The notes beneath the pieces are model-generated. The model was not told the origin of the DNA and searched no databases. It saw only the letters and a program-made list of their open reading frames with translations. Source: Abelmoschus esculentus (Eukaryota > Streptophyta > Magnoliopsida > Malvales > Malvaceae). From it: DNA of 64,000 bases. Below, piece after piece: positions 35,756 to 49,261 of this stretch (the first letter of the stretch is position 1; every line of letters starts with the position of its first letter). The stretch spans positions 24,567,001 to 24,631,000 of the forward strand of contig JAUCBN010000006.1 in the NCBI GenBank assembly GCA_035048815.1. The letters are read 5' to 3'. The translations under genes were made by a program, and so were the position numbers.

Positions 35756-36911
35756 TTTCGATAGTCAAGCTAGAGAGAAGAAGAATAAAAGGACCCCAGA
35801 AACCACATGTAACGAAAAGAGTGGAATTGAAATCGAATTTCTTTTCTTTTATAGAGAATAAAAGAGAGATCTTTGTAGGGGATTTGTAAGGAATCGAACA
35901 CGGGACGTGAAACGACGATTAAATTTAAAAAATGTATATACTTCCGTGAATTTTAAAGATATAATGAGAAAATTGAAATCGATAAGGTGATAAAGGACAA
36001 CAAGACTCAAATTAAAATCTAGTATTAAAATAAAAAGGTTTTAAAATTTAATGACCAAATCGATAAACTAAAGTTCGATAACCATGCGAGGAAGTTTACT
36101 TTTAAAAAAAATTCTCTCGGGGAGACCCAAGAGATTTTGAAAAATGGCTGATCGGCTGCTACGCCATGACGGCGTTTAAAGCTCGAATTCCAAAGGGATG
36201 TTTGGATGTTGATATTAAGATAGCTTCTTTAGGTTTTTAAGCCTTTAATTATTTGGAGTGCAGTGATATTGAAGAACGAAGAATCTAAACTCGAAAAGTT
36301 ATAATTTTTAATTTATATGTAAAGATCGATATTGTTTGACAAATTAATTCAGATTAATTTTATAGACTTTGAACATTAAAGAATCATAGACGAGCATTCA
36401 TATACTCGCCTTGCATCTATATAAATATTTATGTTACGAGTATATCATATGCATCGATGATGGAATGATTTAGATTTTTTACGTTCATTTATGTTAATTT
36501 AGACAAAGAATCACAATTAATGATGTAGAGAAGTTGTAACGGAGAAGATACGTTACTCCACGGCGAACCCGAAGATGGAGGACAACAAAATGCATGTACA
36601 AGTATTAGTCATCTGTAAATGATAGAGCATGATCGAAATTTTCGAGTTCACCTGGATTAGAACATGCCCATTCCTAACATTATTTTCAGAATTTGTATGT
36701 TTCTTTACAAATATGCCGACATTTCAATCAATTTCTTGATATATAACAACTGTGTTTTTATACTATCTCGAATTTGGAGGTTTAATCTACCTGATACCTT
36801 GGCAGGCAAGATTAATGTTCAGAGGCATCAAGAATCATGGTTGAGCTCTTCTGGTCTATTCCGTAAGAGAATAATGAAGATTGAAGTATGTAAATCCGGA
36901 TCATGCATGGT
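35756..36911. other. SAE2 promoter and 3' region of the BEL1-like gene
   Basis: The SAE2 leader lies at about 35756-35900. The rest is AT-rich, with no supported gene. The open frames near 36664-37081 have no domain and partly overlap the BEL1-like 3' end on the other strand. Confidence 0.5.
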
Positions 36912-39233
36912 TCATGCTACGAAATCATGTAACATATGAGATGAACCGAACCTGTGCTGCCTGTTACCGGTGTTTATGTATTCGATATCCGTTGTTTCGG
37001 ATCCTACAGAAGATGCTGCAGGATGGTGTATGTTTTCTCCTCTCGTTGCAACAAAATTTTGATGGCCTCCGCCTGATATAGGCATACTACCATCTTCACA
37101 ATGCTGCAATCCTAAAGTGAGAGAGATACTACTTCCAAACCTCTCCAATTCTGACATATGGTAAGAAGAGGTAACGGCTTTCATAAAACTATCATTAGTG
37201 CCATCGGAAAGAGCAGTTGAATCAGGGAAGAGATTCGAGTCGTCCGTCTGGTCGGCCCTCAGCCTCAGTAACCGGTACTCGATTTCAGCTTCTCCATGTG
37301 TGGCATGTAGGAAACCAGCCCCGGTAGTTGATCCTGTGATGTCTACATCAGGGATGTGGTCGGATTTGGAATCCGCCAACTGTAGGGTGTTACATCTATC
37401 TGTGGCTGATGAACTACCACTTTGTTTCACATCTTCACCTCTGTCTTCGGAGGTTGTTGCATCGCCTTTTCTTTCTTTGCCTGCGTTTTCAGATGAAGAA
37501 ATAGAGTCTATTTCTAAATCTGCAAATTCTTCCTTGTACATCTCTTCCACCATAGGCTTCCAAAGACGCACTCTCGCATTTATAAACCAATTCGAAACCT
37601 GAATTGATGTGAACATTTCATCATGGCAACAATAACAAAACATACGGAATTGAACGATCCAAAAAGAAAAACGAAAGAATTCGAGCCATGTTTGCAAATG
37701 GTATGACAGTAGGATTGGTTGGAGACTACCTGACTTCTAGTTAAGCCTGTTTGTCTTGCTAGCACGATCTTCTCAGAATCCTTCGGGTAGCTGGAGAACA
37801 ATAAAATTAGCAGATAAGTACAATCGTGTTACAATGGCATCAGAGTCTTTTCAAAAGAAAGGGAGGATCATGTTAAAACGTACGGATGAAGAAAATGCTC
37901 AAACAGCCAAGCACGAAGTATCGAAACAGAGTTTTCGGGCAGCCCTCTCTGAGGCCTCCATGCATGCTGTTGCAGCATACCGAACTGCTGCAGAGCTTTC
38001 TGTTGTCTCAGTTGCTTCTCAATGTATCGCAGACGAGTAATTCCTTCTCCTTTACCGTTTTCCGAAGTATCCTTCTCCCCAAGACTTGTACGTGTTGCCC
38101 GAATTTGACCATTAATTGCATCTTTCAAGCATCGAAAATGACGGGATATAGTCTGCAGTGCAACTGCTGTGTATGGCTTAGCAGCTCCACGTCCGGCTAT
38201 CGCATCGAACGATGACACTACAATCTGCATCTGATGATAATACTGTTTATACCTTCTATCAACCTGCAGCAACAAATATTATTAAGCACCAGGAACAATC
38301 AATCAAACAACAAAACTAACAAAGTGATCCGACACGTACCTCATCCAACATGGACAATAGTTTTGTTAACTTGCTTTGTTGTTCCTGTCTTCCAGCATGT
38401 GAACGCTCGTTTTTATTGGAGGCTTCTTGTTGGTTCGAAGGCGCATTCTTTGATTCCCCATCCTCCTTGTAATTCTTCATCCGGTTATCTTGTGAGCTTT
38501 GTTTTTTCTCCTCATCTGTCTGCTTTAAAGCCTTTGGAACATTAACAGCTTCATCAAGCAATTCTTGTGCTGCCTTGAGATATTTGGAATTCGGAATAGT
38601 CCTCGAAGTACTAAACATTCCATATGCATATAAGTCCCCTTCATTTGAGCCTAGCTTAGCTCCAGCAAAACCATGTGGCAGATATTCTGCGTTTCTTGAT
38701 TGTTCATCTCTAGCAGAGCTGTTCCTGTTGCCACCGTCTCCGGTAAGTGACGGATTAGGACTCAAGAACGAAGCGAAACTTGAATCATGATTTCGATAAG
38801 GGATAGGAGGCATTTGAGTTCCAAAGGGGATTTGAGTACCAAGGCTTAGTAACAATCCTTGGCCTTGCAAGTTTTGGCCATTGTGAAGGATGTTGGTAGT
38901 ACCACCCATTGGATGCATAACCAGCATTTCATTTCTACCATCTCTCCAAGTACCAAAATCGTGTTCGGCAACTCGTGATCCACCGAGGCTCGACAAGATA
39001 TCTTGCTGCTGTGAAGTCGAATCCAAAGCTTCCACAACCTGAATATCAGTGCAATTATTTTGCTGCTGAGGATTTCCAGCAAATGCACCTGAATACGACC
39101 CGGAATTCGTATACATCATCGTTTTACCAGGAAGAACCGGTGCCTCTGCATACGAACCAGGCATCGATTCTCCTGTATAGATCATAGGAGCAATGTCCCG
39201 TTGATTATCAGAACCGGTGTAATAAGCAGACAT
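36912..39233 (-). CDS. BEL1-like TALE homeodomain transcription factor (BLH1-like)
   Basis: 673 aa from four exons: 39233-38340, 38263-37884, 37790-37730, 37598-36912, the standard BELL gene structure. The N-terminus is Gly/Gln/Ser-rich with [15 protein letters not shown] (the BLH N-terminal motif). The SKY domain starts [17 protein letters not shown] at about residue 217. The BELL domain follows ([40 protein letters not shown]). The three-residue-extended homeodomain is at about 399-461 ([35 protein letters not shown]). A ZIBEL-like [10 protein letters not shown] and a final HDFVA close the protein. BLH proteins pair with KNOX factors through SKY/BELL to enter the nucleus and control meristem and organ patterning or stress responses. 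A leader intron probably runs from the donor near 39420 to the acceptor near 39271. BLH1/BLH5-type is my best guess by motif. Confidence 0.94.
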
Positions 39234-39748
39234 ATTTCAACTCAGATTACATGGTAACCCCCTATGAACTGAAAACAGGAAATTGAAACGACTTCCATTA
39301 GAAACAATTTCTAGCACAATTCCTACATACACATCTTACTCTCATGCAATCACATACATACATATGAAATATAATGTCAAAAAATTATATATACAACATA
39401 TATAAATAAATAATTATACCTTGGAACCAGCAACATTTGTGGGAGTTGTTGGGAACTTGAATTCTCAAAAACACCACCCGATCCGACGATAAACAAAACC
39501 CTCAAAAGATCAAACAAACTTTTTGCAGAAACCACAGTAAACTTCCAAAACAAACGAAACCCAGACTTCAAAAATCCATTATTACTTCTTTTCAGTCTGT
39601 ACTTTGTTGCTTCAAATAAAATGCAATGATGATGATGAACAATAATAATTCAAACTCAAAAGGGTAGGAAAAGTGCAATTAATGAAATTATATCACTTTT
39701 TTGCTCCTTTTTTCACCAATCATCATTTCCATCTAAACCCAACGTAGG

Positions 39749-39797
39749 ATACACAAATTTGAACCCAACTTACGATATTGGGTTCAAATTTGTGTAT
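39749..39797. repeat. Perfect 20-bp inverted repeat (hairpin) upstream of the BEL1-like gene
   Basis: ATACACAAATTTGAACCCAA at 39749-39768 is the exact reverse complement of 39778-39797, with a 9-nt loop. It lies about 520 bp upstream of the BEL1-like ATG, in its probable leader or promoter. It is too short for a normal miRNA precursor. Confidence 0.95.
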
Positions 39798-39946
39798 TAG
39801 ATATCAAAAATTGGTCAAGTTGGATTCTCGAACAACCCCTTTAGTTGACCTCCTCCTTTCAAATTCTTCCACTACTGTTGTCCTTCTTCTTCTGGTTTGG
39901 AGTTTTGTAAAGGATTTGTGTTTGGTTAATGAGTTTCCATCTCTCT

Positions 39947-40064
39947 AACTACCAGTTGGTGGAGTTTCTTTTTCTTCTTCGTTGGTTTTTTTGAGGAGAT
40001 CAGGGAATTTCTATCTCTAAACTACCAGTTGGTGAATGGCCAAAAAAAAAACTACCAGTTGGTG
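39947..40064. repeat. Three copies of AACTACCAGTTGGTG
   Basis: Exact 15-bp copies at 39947-39961, 40020-40034 and 40050-40064. The first two share longer flanks (tttcCatctctct / tttctatctcta before the word), so they come from a duplication of about 30 bp. Each holds CAGTTG, a core of the MYB-binding type. They lie 0.7-0.8 kb upstream of the BEL1-like ATG. Confidence 0.9.
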
Positions 40065-42009
40065 AACCTAAAGAACTCATTCGCCATGGAAGCTGCGCTC
40101 TCTCTGGTTTTATTTTACTATGCAATATATGATATTATATTTTTATTTATGATTGCTAACAAACTAAAAATAAAGGCAACGTTTAGCTTAGAAAACAATC
40201 CAAAATGCAACTATGGTGGCTTTATAAACAAAGACCGGGTGGGAGGGACTGTTTTGTAAAAAGAGGAAAATCAAAGAACCTAAAACAAAGACAGATAAGC
40301 TTTGAGGTGTGAAAAGGTAAAACTAAAATTAACGTAGAAAGTAAGCTTGTTGTTGAATTGATCAATGGCTGCACCCCTGACTGGTCGAAGAGGCCACCCA
40401 CAAATGGCGGTCCATAGAAACAATATTGATTTATATCTTACCAGGAATTAGTGCACAAGGGAATATTTTCCAATATTGGAAAAAAAAATTCCTTCACGAC
40501 ATTCTCTCTTTTCTTCCTTTTTCATACAATGCATCAAATTTTAATTTTAAAATTTTAATTAAAAGGAAACCCATCCTAGAAATAGAATATAGAGATGAAT
40601 CCATTCCACATTTAACTTTATGAAGGAATTACTTTGATTCTACATGTAGAGACACATCATGAATTTATAAGACTAAAATGGTTTCATCTTTCAAGTATGA
40701 AGGACATATTCCAATTTTCATTTTGGTTCTCAGGGTCTCATTATTCTGCACCGGCCCACGTTGATTTATTATTCTTTGGGTTCTTAAGGTCTCGGCGAAC
40801 TAATCTATACCGACCCGCATCGCACACTTTGTTTTAGTTGGTGTATCTCCCAACATTGATATATTGTTGTCTTTAGGAGGCATCATTTGTTTTCTTGGTT
40901 TAATGGAGTTTGAAGGGACTTATTTAATTTTTTTTTAAGTTTTGGAAGACCAATTAAAATTTTCAAAAAAAAAATGGGTGTAACTAAAATTTTCAGAAAT
41001 ACAATACTCAGTCTGGAGGATATTTCATTAAAAAATATTCATTTTTTAAATTATAATAAGAATACTTTAAAATTTAAAAGGCCAAAATGAGATTTTTTTC
41101 CCCCAATTTTAAAGAAATAAATATTATTTTTTAAAAAAAAATTGGGCTCATAGCTCTCTCTGCCCTCCTTACCATCCACCCATATTTGTTAGTCGCATAA
41201 GTTTCGACGATATATGGAGTTTAACCAGAATGAAACCCTAAATTGAAAGACACAATTCTTCAAAAATGAGAAAATATAATAAAATCAAAGTATTAAAATA
41301 GTTTTGTAATTGTGTTAGTACTATGAAACTTTAAAAGATATATAAAAATATTGATATAAAATAAAATAATTTTCTTTCATTACATAAATATAAACCTAAT
41401 TTTCCTTTTTAAAGGATATATTTACAAAATATATTACTATTAGAAAATTGAAATAGTAAAATAGAGTAACAGTTTGATACATGTGCAAAAATCACACAAG
41501 CATGTACATTTTATCAAAGATTGTGGGTCCAAAGACTAGATATAAAAAAAAATAGTAAAATATTTTATAAGAAATTTATATGTTAATAAAATATTTATAA
41601 AAATAACTCAAAACAATTTCAATTTATAAAAGGAAATTAAAAATGTAGCAGAGGGAATGTGCAAATTTTGACACATTGAACACGCAACACATAATACTCT
41701 TTCCTGCATAGGGCATGACAGTTCTCTGTTTTAAACAAGGGCCCTCTGACTACATTTTTCGCCCATGAAAGAATAACAAGAATTGCCAAAAATCCAAAAT
41801 TCCCCAAATTGTTTATTACATGTAATATTATAATTAAAAACAGAAAGGAAGAAAATAAAAGTAGAAGGTGCATGTAAATGAACTCAGATATCAAATTTCC
41901 TTCAGCATTTACTTACCATTTTTTACCTGCGGATAGGGCAAGGTTGTCGCGACTGGTTCGGCTACTCAAAGGTCGATGAAGAAACAAGCCTAGAAGAATT
42001 CAGACTCAA
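40065..42009. other. Intergenic, BEL1-like promoter side to alpha-COP 3' UTR
   Basis: No gene supported. The stretch 40.9-41.6 kb is AT-rich and low in complexity. The alpha-COP 3' UTR probably covers about 41.65-42.01 kb. The small frame over the minus strand at 41894..41637 lies in that UTR. Confidence 0.5.
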
Positions 42010-45000
42010 TCATCGGATCTGTGAAGGAGAACAGAGAAGTCCTGAAGCATCAGCTCCAATGACGGCAAGATCACAGACCGTACACAATTGTCCTTCCTGG
42101 GTAGGCACGAAGCGAGAGGTACAGTAAGGGCAAGAGACATCCTTCTGCCCACGGTAAATCGGTACATAGGTGGCTCCACATGTGACAAACGGGTTCCTGA
42201 AATCATAGTTCAACTGGGATGCATCAGTCATGTTCCTCTCAGCAGCCTGAAGTACTTGCCTTGCCGTCTTTGAATGGCTCTCGTTCGTGGGGTTTGTTTC
42301 TAGAAGACGTCTGGCGAAGTTAGCTGCTGTTGCCAGGTTCCTTGCCTTGTAGCAGACGGTCATTGCATTTAGCAGAGCGAGTCTGACATGAGGCAATTGA
42401 AGGTTGCAGTGGGTGAAGTAGGCAGCAAGCTCCTGCTGGCGTACCGGATTGTCTTTCAACTCTCTACGCTTAAGCTCCATCTGCAGACCAAGTACATACT
42501 CCTTAGCGATGATAATTAATTCCTTGACTTCATCAACTTCCCTCCTTGACTCCACAACAATTAATGGAATTGTATGAAGAATGCCGAGAAAAAGCCGAAG
42601 AGCCTCGGTAAATTTTCCAGCTGTTGTGGCCTTGTATCCAGCCTTCAGCTTTTCATCCAGCTGAGAAAAATTGAATACTAGGGCCGGTGGACCCCTGACA
42701 TTAGGACTAGCAGACTCATTCCATCCCCTCTCAACTGCCAAGGCCACCACCGGAGCAGATGCAAGTGCACGAAGATAGCTATGGCTGCCAGTGTATAGAT
42801 CGAGAAACATGGATTTTAAAGGAGCAAAGTTTCTTATTCCAATTTGCCTGCTCAGCAATCGCATAGCTGTATCAAAATTGCCAGCAGCTGCATGATCAGC
42901 AGCAAGTGATGATCGCTGTGTCCAAATTTGACTCACAGGCATGCCAGGAGTCGGTGCCGCAAAAACAGAAGAGCGAGCATTGGAAGAAACCCTTGGTGTC
43001 TCTACCTCAGGGGGGAGTTCCAAGTCTTCAAGGTCCCATCCACCCTCTTCATTTTCTTCACCCACTTCCCCGTCATCCAAAATTGCAGTAACATCCCCAT
43101 TTTGTAAGCCATCGGCATCCACTATATCAAGATCTTCACCCCAATCACCTTCTGCACCATCCTCCTCTTCATCCGCAGCACCCCTACCAATATTATCAAA
43201 TCCACCATCAAATATGCCTTTCATTACTCTCAATAAGGGCCAATCACCACCACACATTACCGGTGTTGGAGGCATCAGTAAGGAAGTTTTTTTCCCTTCT
43301 GGCAAAGAAGGGACATCATCCCCCAACTCAGCAGCTAACCTTTCAGCCACATCCTGTAGCCCATGGACTGATGCAGTAATATAAGCCAGAGGCAAATGAC
43401 CAGCATTCTCCAAGATCTTTACACGTTCTTGGACATCACCAAGATATAAAGCATTGTGAAACTGGCCCATAACATCGTTCTTGACTTCTGCGATTTTCAG
43501 CATCTTGGACAGCTTATCCAGGTTACCATTTATGAGATAAAGAAAAGACAACCTTTCAAAGTTCTTTGTCCTCTGGTAGGCATATTCCACTATACCTGCA
43601 TTACCTTGGCGAAGGGCTTCTACACCCAACCTATACCAATGATCTTTGTCATCAATCTCCTTAGCTGATGCAACAGCAATTTGGATGTTCCCACTCTCTA
43701 GAGCCAAGTTAAACCGGGTTTTCTCATCTTTGACAAAATGGAGAGCCACTTCAGGGAATCCCTTCTGTTGTAGATAAGCAATCACGGCCTCACCGCAAAG
43801 CTGGGAGTTTCTTATCATGCTCATAACATGATCATACCTCTTCCGAAGCAAAGAGAGCTTGAAAATATATTCTGTAGCATCAATGACCACAGTCTTATTC
43901 TTTCCATCACGGTCCAGGCAATAGATTGTATTTCCAGAAACCTTGGTTATGTATATTGGAACATCAAGGGTTCGAATTATTCCACTGTCTCCATTGGGAA
44001 GGCAGTATTTTATATGATTTAGGGTGGTGTAAATAAAAACACCATTTTCATCCCAAGCTCCACTCTTAACACGTATTGTCTCATGCAAAGTGCACCGATG
44101 CACAAGCTTCTTGTCAGTAATTATAATGGAATGCTTGCTGAGCAAAGCAACACTCTCCATGTCATTGGACCAAACAACATACTTCACAAAAGGAGTTTGC
44201 AGATCACCAATAACAAGCCTCTGCTGCAGATCAAAGGCAACCACTCTATCATCTGATCTACACAACAAATTACCAGTTCCAGCATAAAATATTGCATCCG
44301 TAGGCACTGGGAGGCCACTCTTTTTAACAACCTCATTTTTAAGATTCTTGATTAAGACTTGGTTGTTGCTTTTGTCAAGTACAGCAAACCGGTTCCGAGC
44401 CACAAATATAGCAGAATTACCAGGACCTTTCTTTGCCTCCTGTAAGTCACTCCGACCAACGCTGTCTTTTGGTATCATATACAACTCATAAGTTCCTCCA
44501 TCAACATCTGAGCAGATAAGAACAGCATTTTCTGTAGGACTATAAGAAAGAGTCCTCGGAGATTGATTCAGACTTGTAGAACCAGGGCGTCGAATAGGAA
44601 CTATTTGTGTCTCTCTTTGTGTCGAAAAGTCAAAATACCTTAAAAATCGATCTTTGGCATAAAACAGAGAATCCCCACTCACTGCAAAAGTGGGTCGTTC
44701 TCTCTCTAGCTTAAATACAATCATGCCACTGTCATGTCCAGCAGCCAAAAGATTAATCTCAGGATGAGCGGCAAGAATCCAGAACCTATCATGTTCTCTA
44801 CGGAAAGTTTGAATTCCAGTTCGCTTTGTTGCATCCCACACACGGATACTTTTATCCTCGGAATTAGATACAATGATGTCTTGTTTGGCATGGAACATAA
44901 CACATGACACATTATTCATGTGTCCTCTCAAGGTATCCACTTCCCAAGCCTTGGTATCTGAAAAAATAAACAATTTATTGAATCCCACAACAATTCAAGA

Positions 45001-46955
45001 CTCTAAATTCCCAGCTGAACAAAAAAAATTAACCACCTACTTTGAGAAGTTTGTATGTACAAATCCAAAATCTTAAAATAAAATGGAGAGGCTGAGGTAG
45101 CGGGCTCAAATGACAAGGGTCATTATATCCAACTTAAAAAGGGAGTGAAGGTATGTTCCTATGATGATTCTAATTGGTAAATAAGGATGGATCCAAAAAT
45201 TTTAATCAGTATATCTAACAAATGAAATTTAAATAGTGGCACAGTTCCTGTACTAACCATTCATACGCCACAATTTCACTTGGCGATCATCAGCACCAGA
45301 GACTATCAAAGGTAAGGTTGGATGAAAAGCAGCCCAATTTACTCCTCGGTCATGACCTTCCAATACGTACTTCACAACAGCATCAACACCACCAAAAAGA
45401 TCGGTGTTCATCTGGCTCAAACGTAAAATATCATCTGCTGGAGAGGCACTCTTCTTTTTCAAGGAACCAATATCCCAAACTCGAACAGTCTGGTCAAGGG
45501 AGGCAGACACAACAAGGTCTTCTTTGGGATGGAATGAGGCACTCATAACATAATGATTATGACCAGTCAACACAGAGATGCAAGTTCGTGACTGCCAGTT
45601 CCATATGCGAATAGTTTGATCATCACTGGCGCTCACAATCCATGGATGCTCATGATGAAATTGCACAGTACGAATATAATCAAGATGTCCAAGAAGGGTG
45701 AAAAGGCATCTATGCAACTTGTAGTTCCAGACCTTTATCTTGTAATCGTCACCTGAAAAATAAAATAACATCATTTCAATGGTATGAACACCAACGCTTT
45801 GTAACAGAAAGTCATAGCACAAATGGAAATTTTTGAGTCAATTTCAAATTCAGACTTCCATTGTCCAAGTTGCACAATACAAGGAAATTGCAAAACGTTA
45901 TTGAATCTATTCTTGATTCCTTGTTTCTAATGATATAATCACTAATAAGAGTGACGTGAATCTCAATAAAATTGTAAATAAATTGATATGACATTCTGTA
46001 CATTCCTTGTTTTCATCTTGAACCCGTATTTTATATTAATTTTTCCTACAAAAGGCATCAAAACAAACAAATTGAAAAGTACCCATTCAACAAATCATGG
46101 TTTTGTACCCTTCTATACAAGATATCACAGGCTGTACTAGCAGCTGGGCAGTTAAGAGACTTCAGTTCTTCCAGCTAGAACAATCAATAAGTTCAACCAG
46201 CTTTACACCGCATCCATGTGAAAAAGGAAAAGAATGGAAGGGCAAGGGAGCATAGGTAAGATGGGACACAGTTGCTATCCTAAAGGGAAGGTAGTTTTGG
46301 CTGAAATTTTGAGGACTTGGCAAGATGATTGTATCTGAAGGCACATCTGGTCTTATATTTTGCATATCAGACTCTCTTGGAGTGATATTGTTGTAAGCTT
46401 ACAATCTTAAAAACGAGTTTTTGGCAGATCTTGATCCCAAATTCTTACAGTTGGAGTCGGACAATGCTCTTGCACTAAGGGTACAGTGCCAGGTCTTTAA
46501 TTTCTACTGGTCTCTTGACTCGGTTGTTCATATAAGGAAGATGAAGATCTACATAAAATTTCTATAATGAATCTAGATCCAGTAAAATATCATTCCAAGA
46601 ATGAAAGAGCTCCAGAATTTAAGCTAATCCAAGCCCATCAATAACCAAAATCCAAAATTTGACACTCAAATCCATAGATCATAAAATTAATCAACGTGAT
46701 TCATTAAACAGAGAAAAAAATGAGTCAAAAAGAAAATAAATCCGTACCTCCAGAGACAAACAAAGGCTGAGACATGTGGAAATGGACACCACGAACAGGG
46801 CCATCATGTTCGTCGAACCGATCAATCAAAGTCCCCATTCGATAGTCCCATAACTGAACAACGCCACTGTGGAGACTAGCTAAGATCCACGGCCTCTTAG
46901 TGTGGAAACTCAGTCCCTTCACTCTATTACTCTTCGTCTCAAACTTCGTCAACAT
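42010..46955 (-). CDS. Coatomer subunit alpha (alpha-COP)
   Basis: 1216 aa, the usual plant length, from three exons: 46955-46748, 45752-45258, 44957-42010. The N-terminal WD40 propeller starts [20 protein letters not shown] (KxHxx-like) and shows WD units [53 protein letters not shown] and [11 protein letters not shown]. The second propeller and alpha-solenoid follow (about 350-800), then an acidic linker ([20 protein letters not shown]) and the C-terminal coatomer domain with a Zn-knuckle-like CPYC...CTVC near the end. It is part of the COPI coat for Golgi-to-ER and intra-Golgi traffic and binds dilysine cargo through its propeller. A leader intron lies at about 47096-46988. Two further paralogues are usual in plants. 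Confidence 0.97.
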
Positions 46956-48057
46956 TGTTTTCCCTGTATCTCAATCTCCTAATTCCCTACAAAATCAAAC
47001 CAAATCAAATTCAACGTCTACACATTAAGGATCCGCGTAACCAAACAGGGAGAATCCGATTTGAAAATTGAACGAAATATATAGAAGGAAGTTACCTCAG
47101 ATCCGATCCGGCACCTAAAATTAAGAACAAAAAAACTGAGAATAAATCGTATTTGGGTTTAAATGAACACGAAAACAGAGAGATTCTGATCCTCTCCCTC
47201 TCTGTGAAATTCTGCTTTTTAAGATCTGAGCCTGGAAATCAAGGAATTTTATTATTGTTTGTAGAGTGGTCCTCCTCCTCCCTGACTTAAAGCTTCTACG
47301 ACGGCGTTTCAGTTGGGGTAAATAGGTTGGGTTTTGAGGGTACCATTACTATTTAGCGTAAACTACATCAATGGTCCTCCCACTATAAATAAATTCTTAT
47401 TAAATCCTTTAATTATTAGAAGTTATAAGTTGTTCTCTTAGATTATTTTTTAAACGGTTATAATGTTACGATAGTATCCGTTGGTATCATTGGTGTTTGA
47501 ACTCGTGACTTTTAAGAATAGTAATTGTTCTTTTAATCACTAAAACTAGATAATTCATGTATATTTTTTTTTAAAAAATAAGTTAAATTATTATATTTAT
47601 TTAAATATTTAAGCTTTGAATGAATTCTTAAATTTTTCAAAAAAATCTTGTAAAATGTTTTCCTATTTTGCTTACTTGTTGTCTTTTTACAAGATTTTTG
47701 GGTTTTAATCTCGGTTGTAAGGGTAATATTTTTTAGTCCATTAAAAAAATATAAATTATTAAATTTGAATAATTAGATAATTAAAGTAAATTTTGATTCG
47801 AATATCAAACTATTATATATTATTATATCATATTTTTTTATTGTTTAATTTTTTAATTATCAAAACAAAAATTCAATTTACTCTTCTTAATACATTCGAT
47901 TGATCATTTGAGTTTTAACAATCTATTATAACTTAATTCAAAACAATATACTTAAGTTTATACGATTTCATATTACTAAAATTTAATTAACATTTAATTA
48001 TTTAATTAGATTAGATATTAGTTTTTCTTTATAAAAAAAATAGGTTGAAGCATTATT
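46956..48057. other. alpha-COP promoter and AT-rich intergenic DNA
   Basis: The first leader exon of alpha-COP lies at about 47097-47230 (donor gag|gtaact read on the minus strand). The remainder to 48057 is AT-rich without recognised genes. Confidence 0.5.
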
Positions 48058-48062
48058 CAAAG

Positions 48063-48972
48063 AAGGCATAAAGATAGCTTTTACCCTTGACGTTTATAAT
48101 TTTGGTCATTTTAGCCCCTATTCTTTTTTTTTTTGATAAATTTAGCCCTTAACCTTTATCTTTTTAACAAATAACTCGTTTTTTAACTACAATGATAACT
48201 GAACCGTTAAAAATTTAATAATGGTAACATATCACATATATATGTGTGATAATATATTTTAAATGACATATAATCTAACTTATTAAATATATACATATAT
48301 AGAATATAATTTTATTCCAATATAAAATATAAAAAAATTAAAATTTAAATAAAATATTAAAAATTAATTAAATACAAAATAAAAATTTACTAAATATTCT
48401 CAACCCTAACTAAACTAAAATATCTTTATAAAACCCTAAAACTTCGATTTAGATTAAAACTAAAATACCTAAATTCTAAATTAAAATAATAAAAATTCAA
48501 TTATTATTATCAAAAAAATTTATCTTTGATTCACCTGTAACAAACTATAGAAAACACTTTCTTCTCAGATTATGTTCATACTTTTTTTAGATAAAATTTT
48601 GATTTTACTATAGTTAAGGTTGAAAATATTTAGTAGCCTTTTGTTTTAGATTTAATTAATTTTTAATAAATAAAAAAATATTTTTTAATATTGTATTTAA
48701 ATTTTAATTATTTTATATTTTTAGATTGGAGTAAAACTATATCCCGCGTTTATGTATTTGATATACTAGATTTTAAGTCATTTAAAATATATTATTACAT
48801 ATATATGGCATGTCATCATTATTAAATATTTAACGGTTCAGTTATCATGATGTTTAAAAAATGAGTTATTTGTTAAAAAGATAAAAGTCAAGGGCTAAAT
48901 TTATCAAAAAAAAATAAGAACTAAAATGACCAAAATTATAAACGTTAAGGTTGAAAATTATCTTTATGCCTT
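48063..48972. mobile_element. Foldback transposable element with long inverted arms and 5-bp target duplication
   Basis: The two ends are long inverted repeats. The left arm starts AAGGCATAAAGATAGCTTTT and the reverse complement of the right end starts AAGGCATAAAGATAATTTTC. Both go on through gtttataattttggtcattt, gataaatttagccctt, tatctttttaacaaataact and ataactgaaccgttaaa; similarity extends for some 370-400 bp per arm. The unpaired centre is about 150 bp (about 48440-48590). CAAAG flanks both ends (48058-48062 and 48973-48977), a fitting target-site duplication. No coding capacity, so it is non-autonomous. Superfamily is open. Confidence 0.88.
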
Positions 48973-49261
48973 CAAAGAATTATAATAAATAGGGCCATTA
49001 GATAACGTAATCATAGAAAATATTTTTTTTTAAAAAAAAAGGAATGAAACAGACTTTTTCTGTAATTTTCCAACTTATTATTGCGAATCTAACTTAATAT
49101 AAATATTTTATTATGTTAATTTAATGGAATTATGCCGGTGCCTAATTTCCGATCCCTTTAGATTTCGTAGATAAACTTCTTATCGCTGAAACTATTAACT
49201 CGTAAAACTTTATTATATTATTGCTGGCAGTCAGACACGTGGAGCAAAGGGAAGAGTATTA

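Noticed and set aside
39749..39797. miRNA precursor
   Set aside because: A 20-bp stem with a 9-nt loop is too short for plant DCL1 processing, and no longer fold around it was seen.
42941..43384. 147-codon Ser-rich frame on the plus strand inside alpha-COP
   Set aside because: It is the antisense shadow of the acidic linker and solenoid of alpha-COP.
47500..48000. Gene in the AT-rich gap before the foldback element
   Set aside because: No frame of useful length and no codon bias; the sequence is plain AT-rich intergenic DNA.
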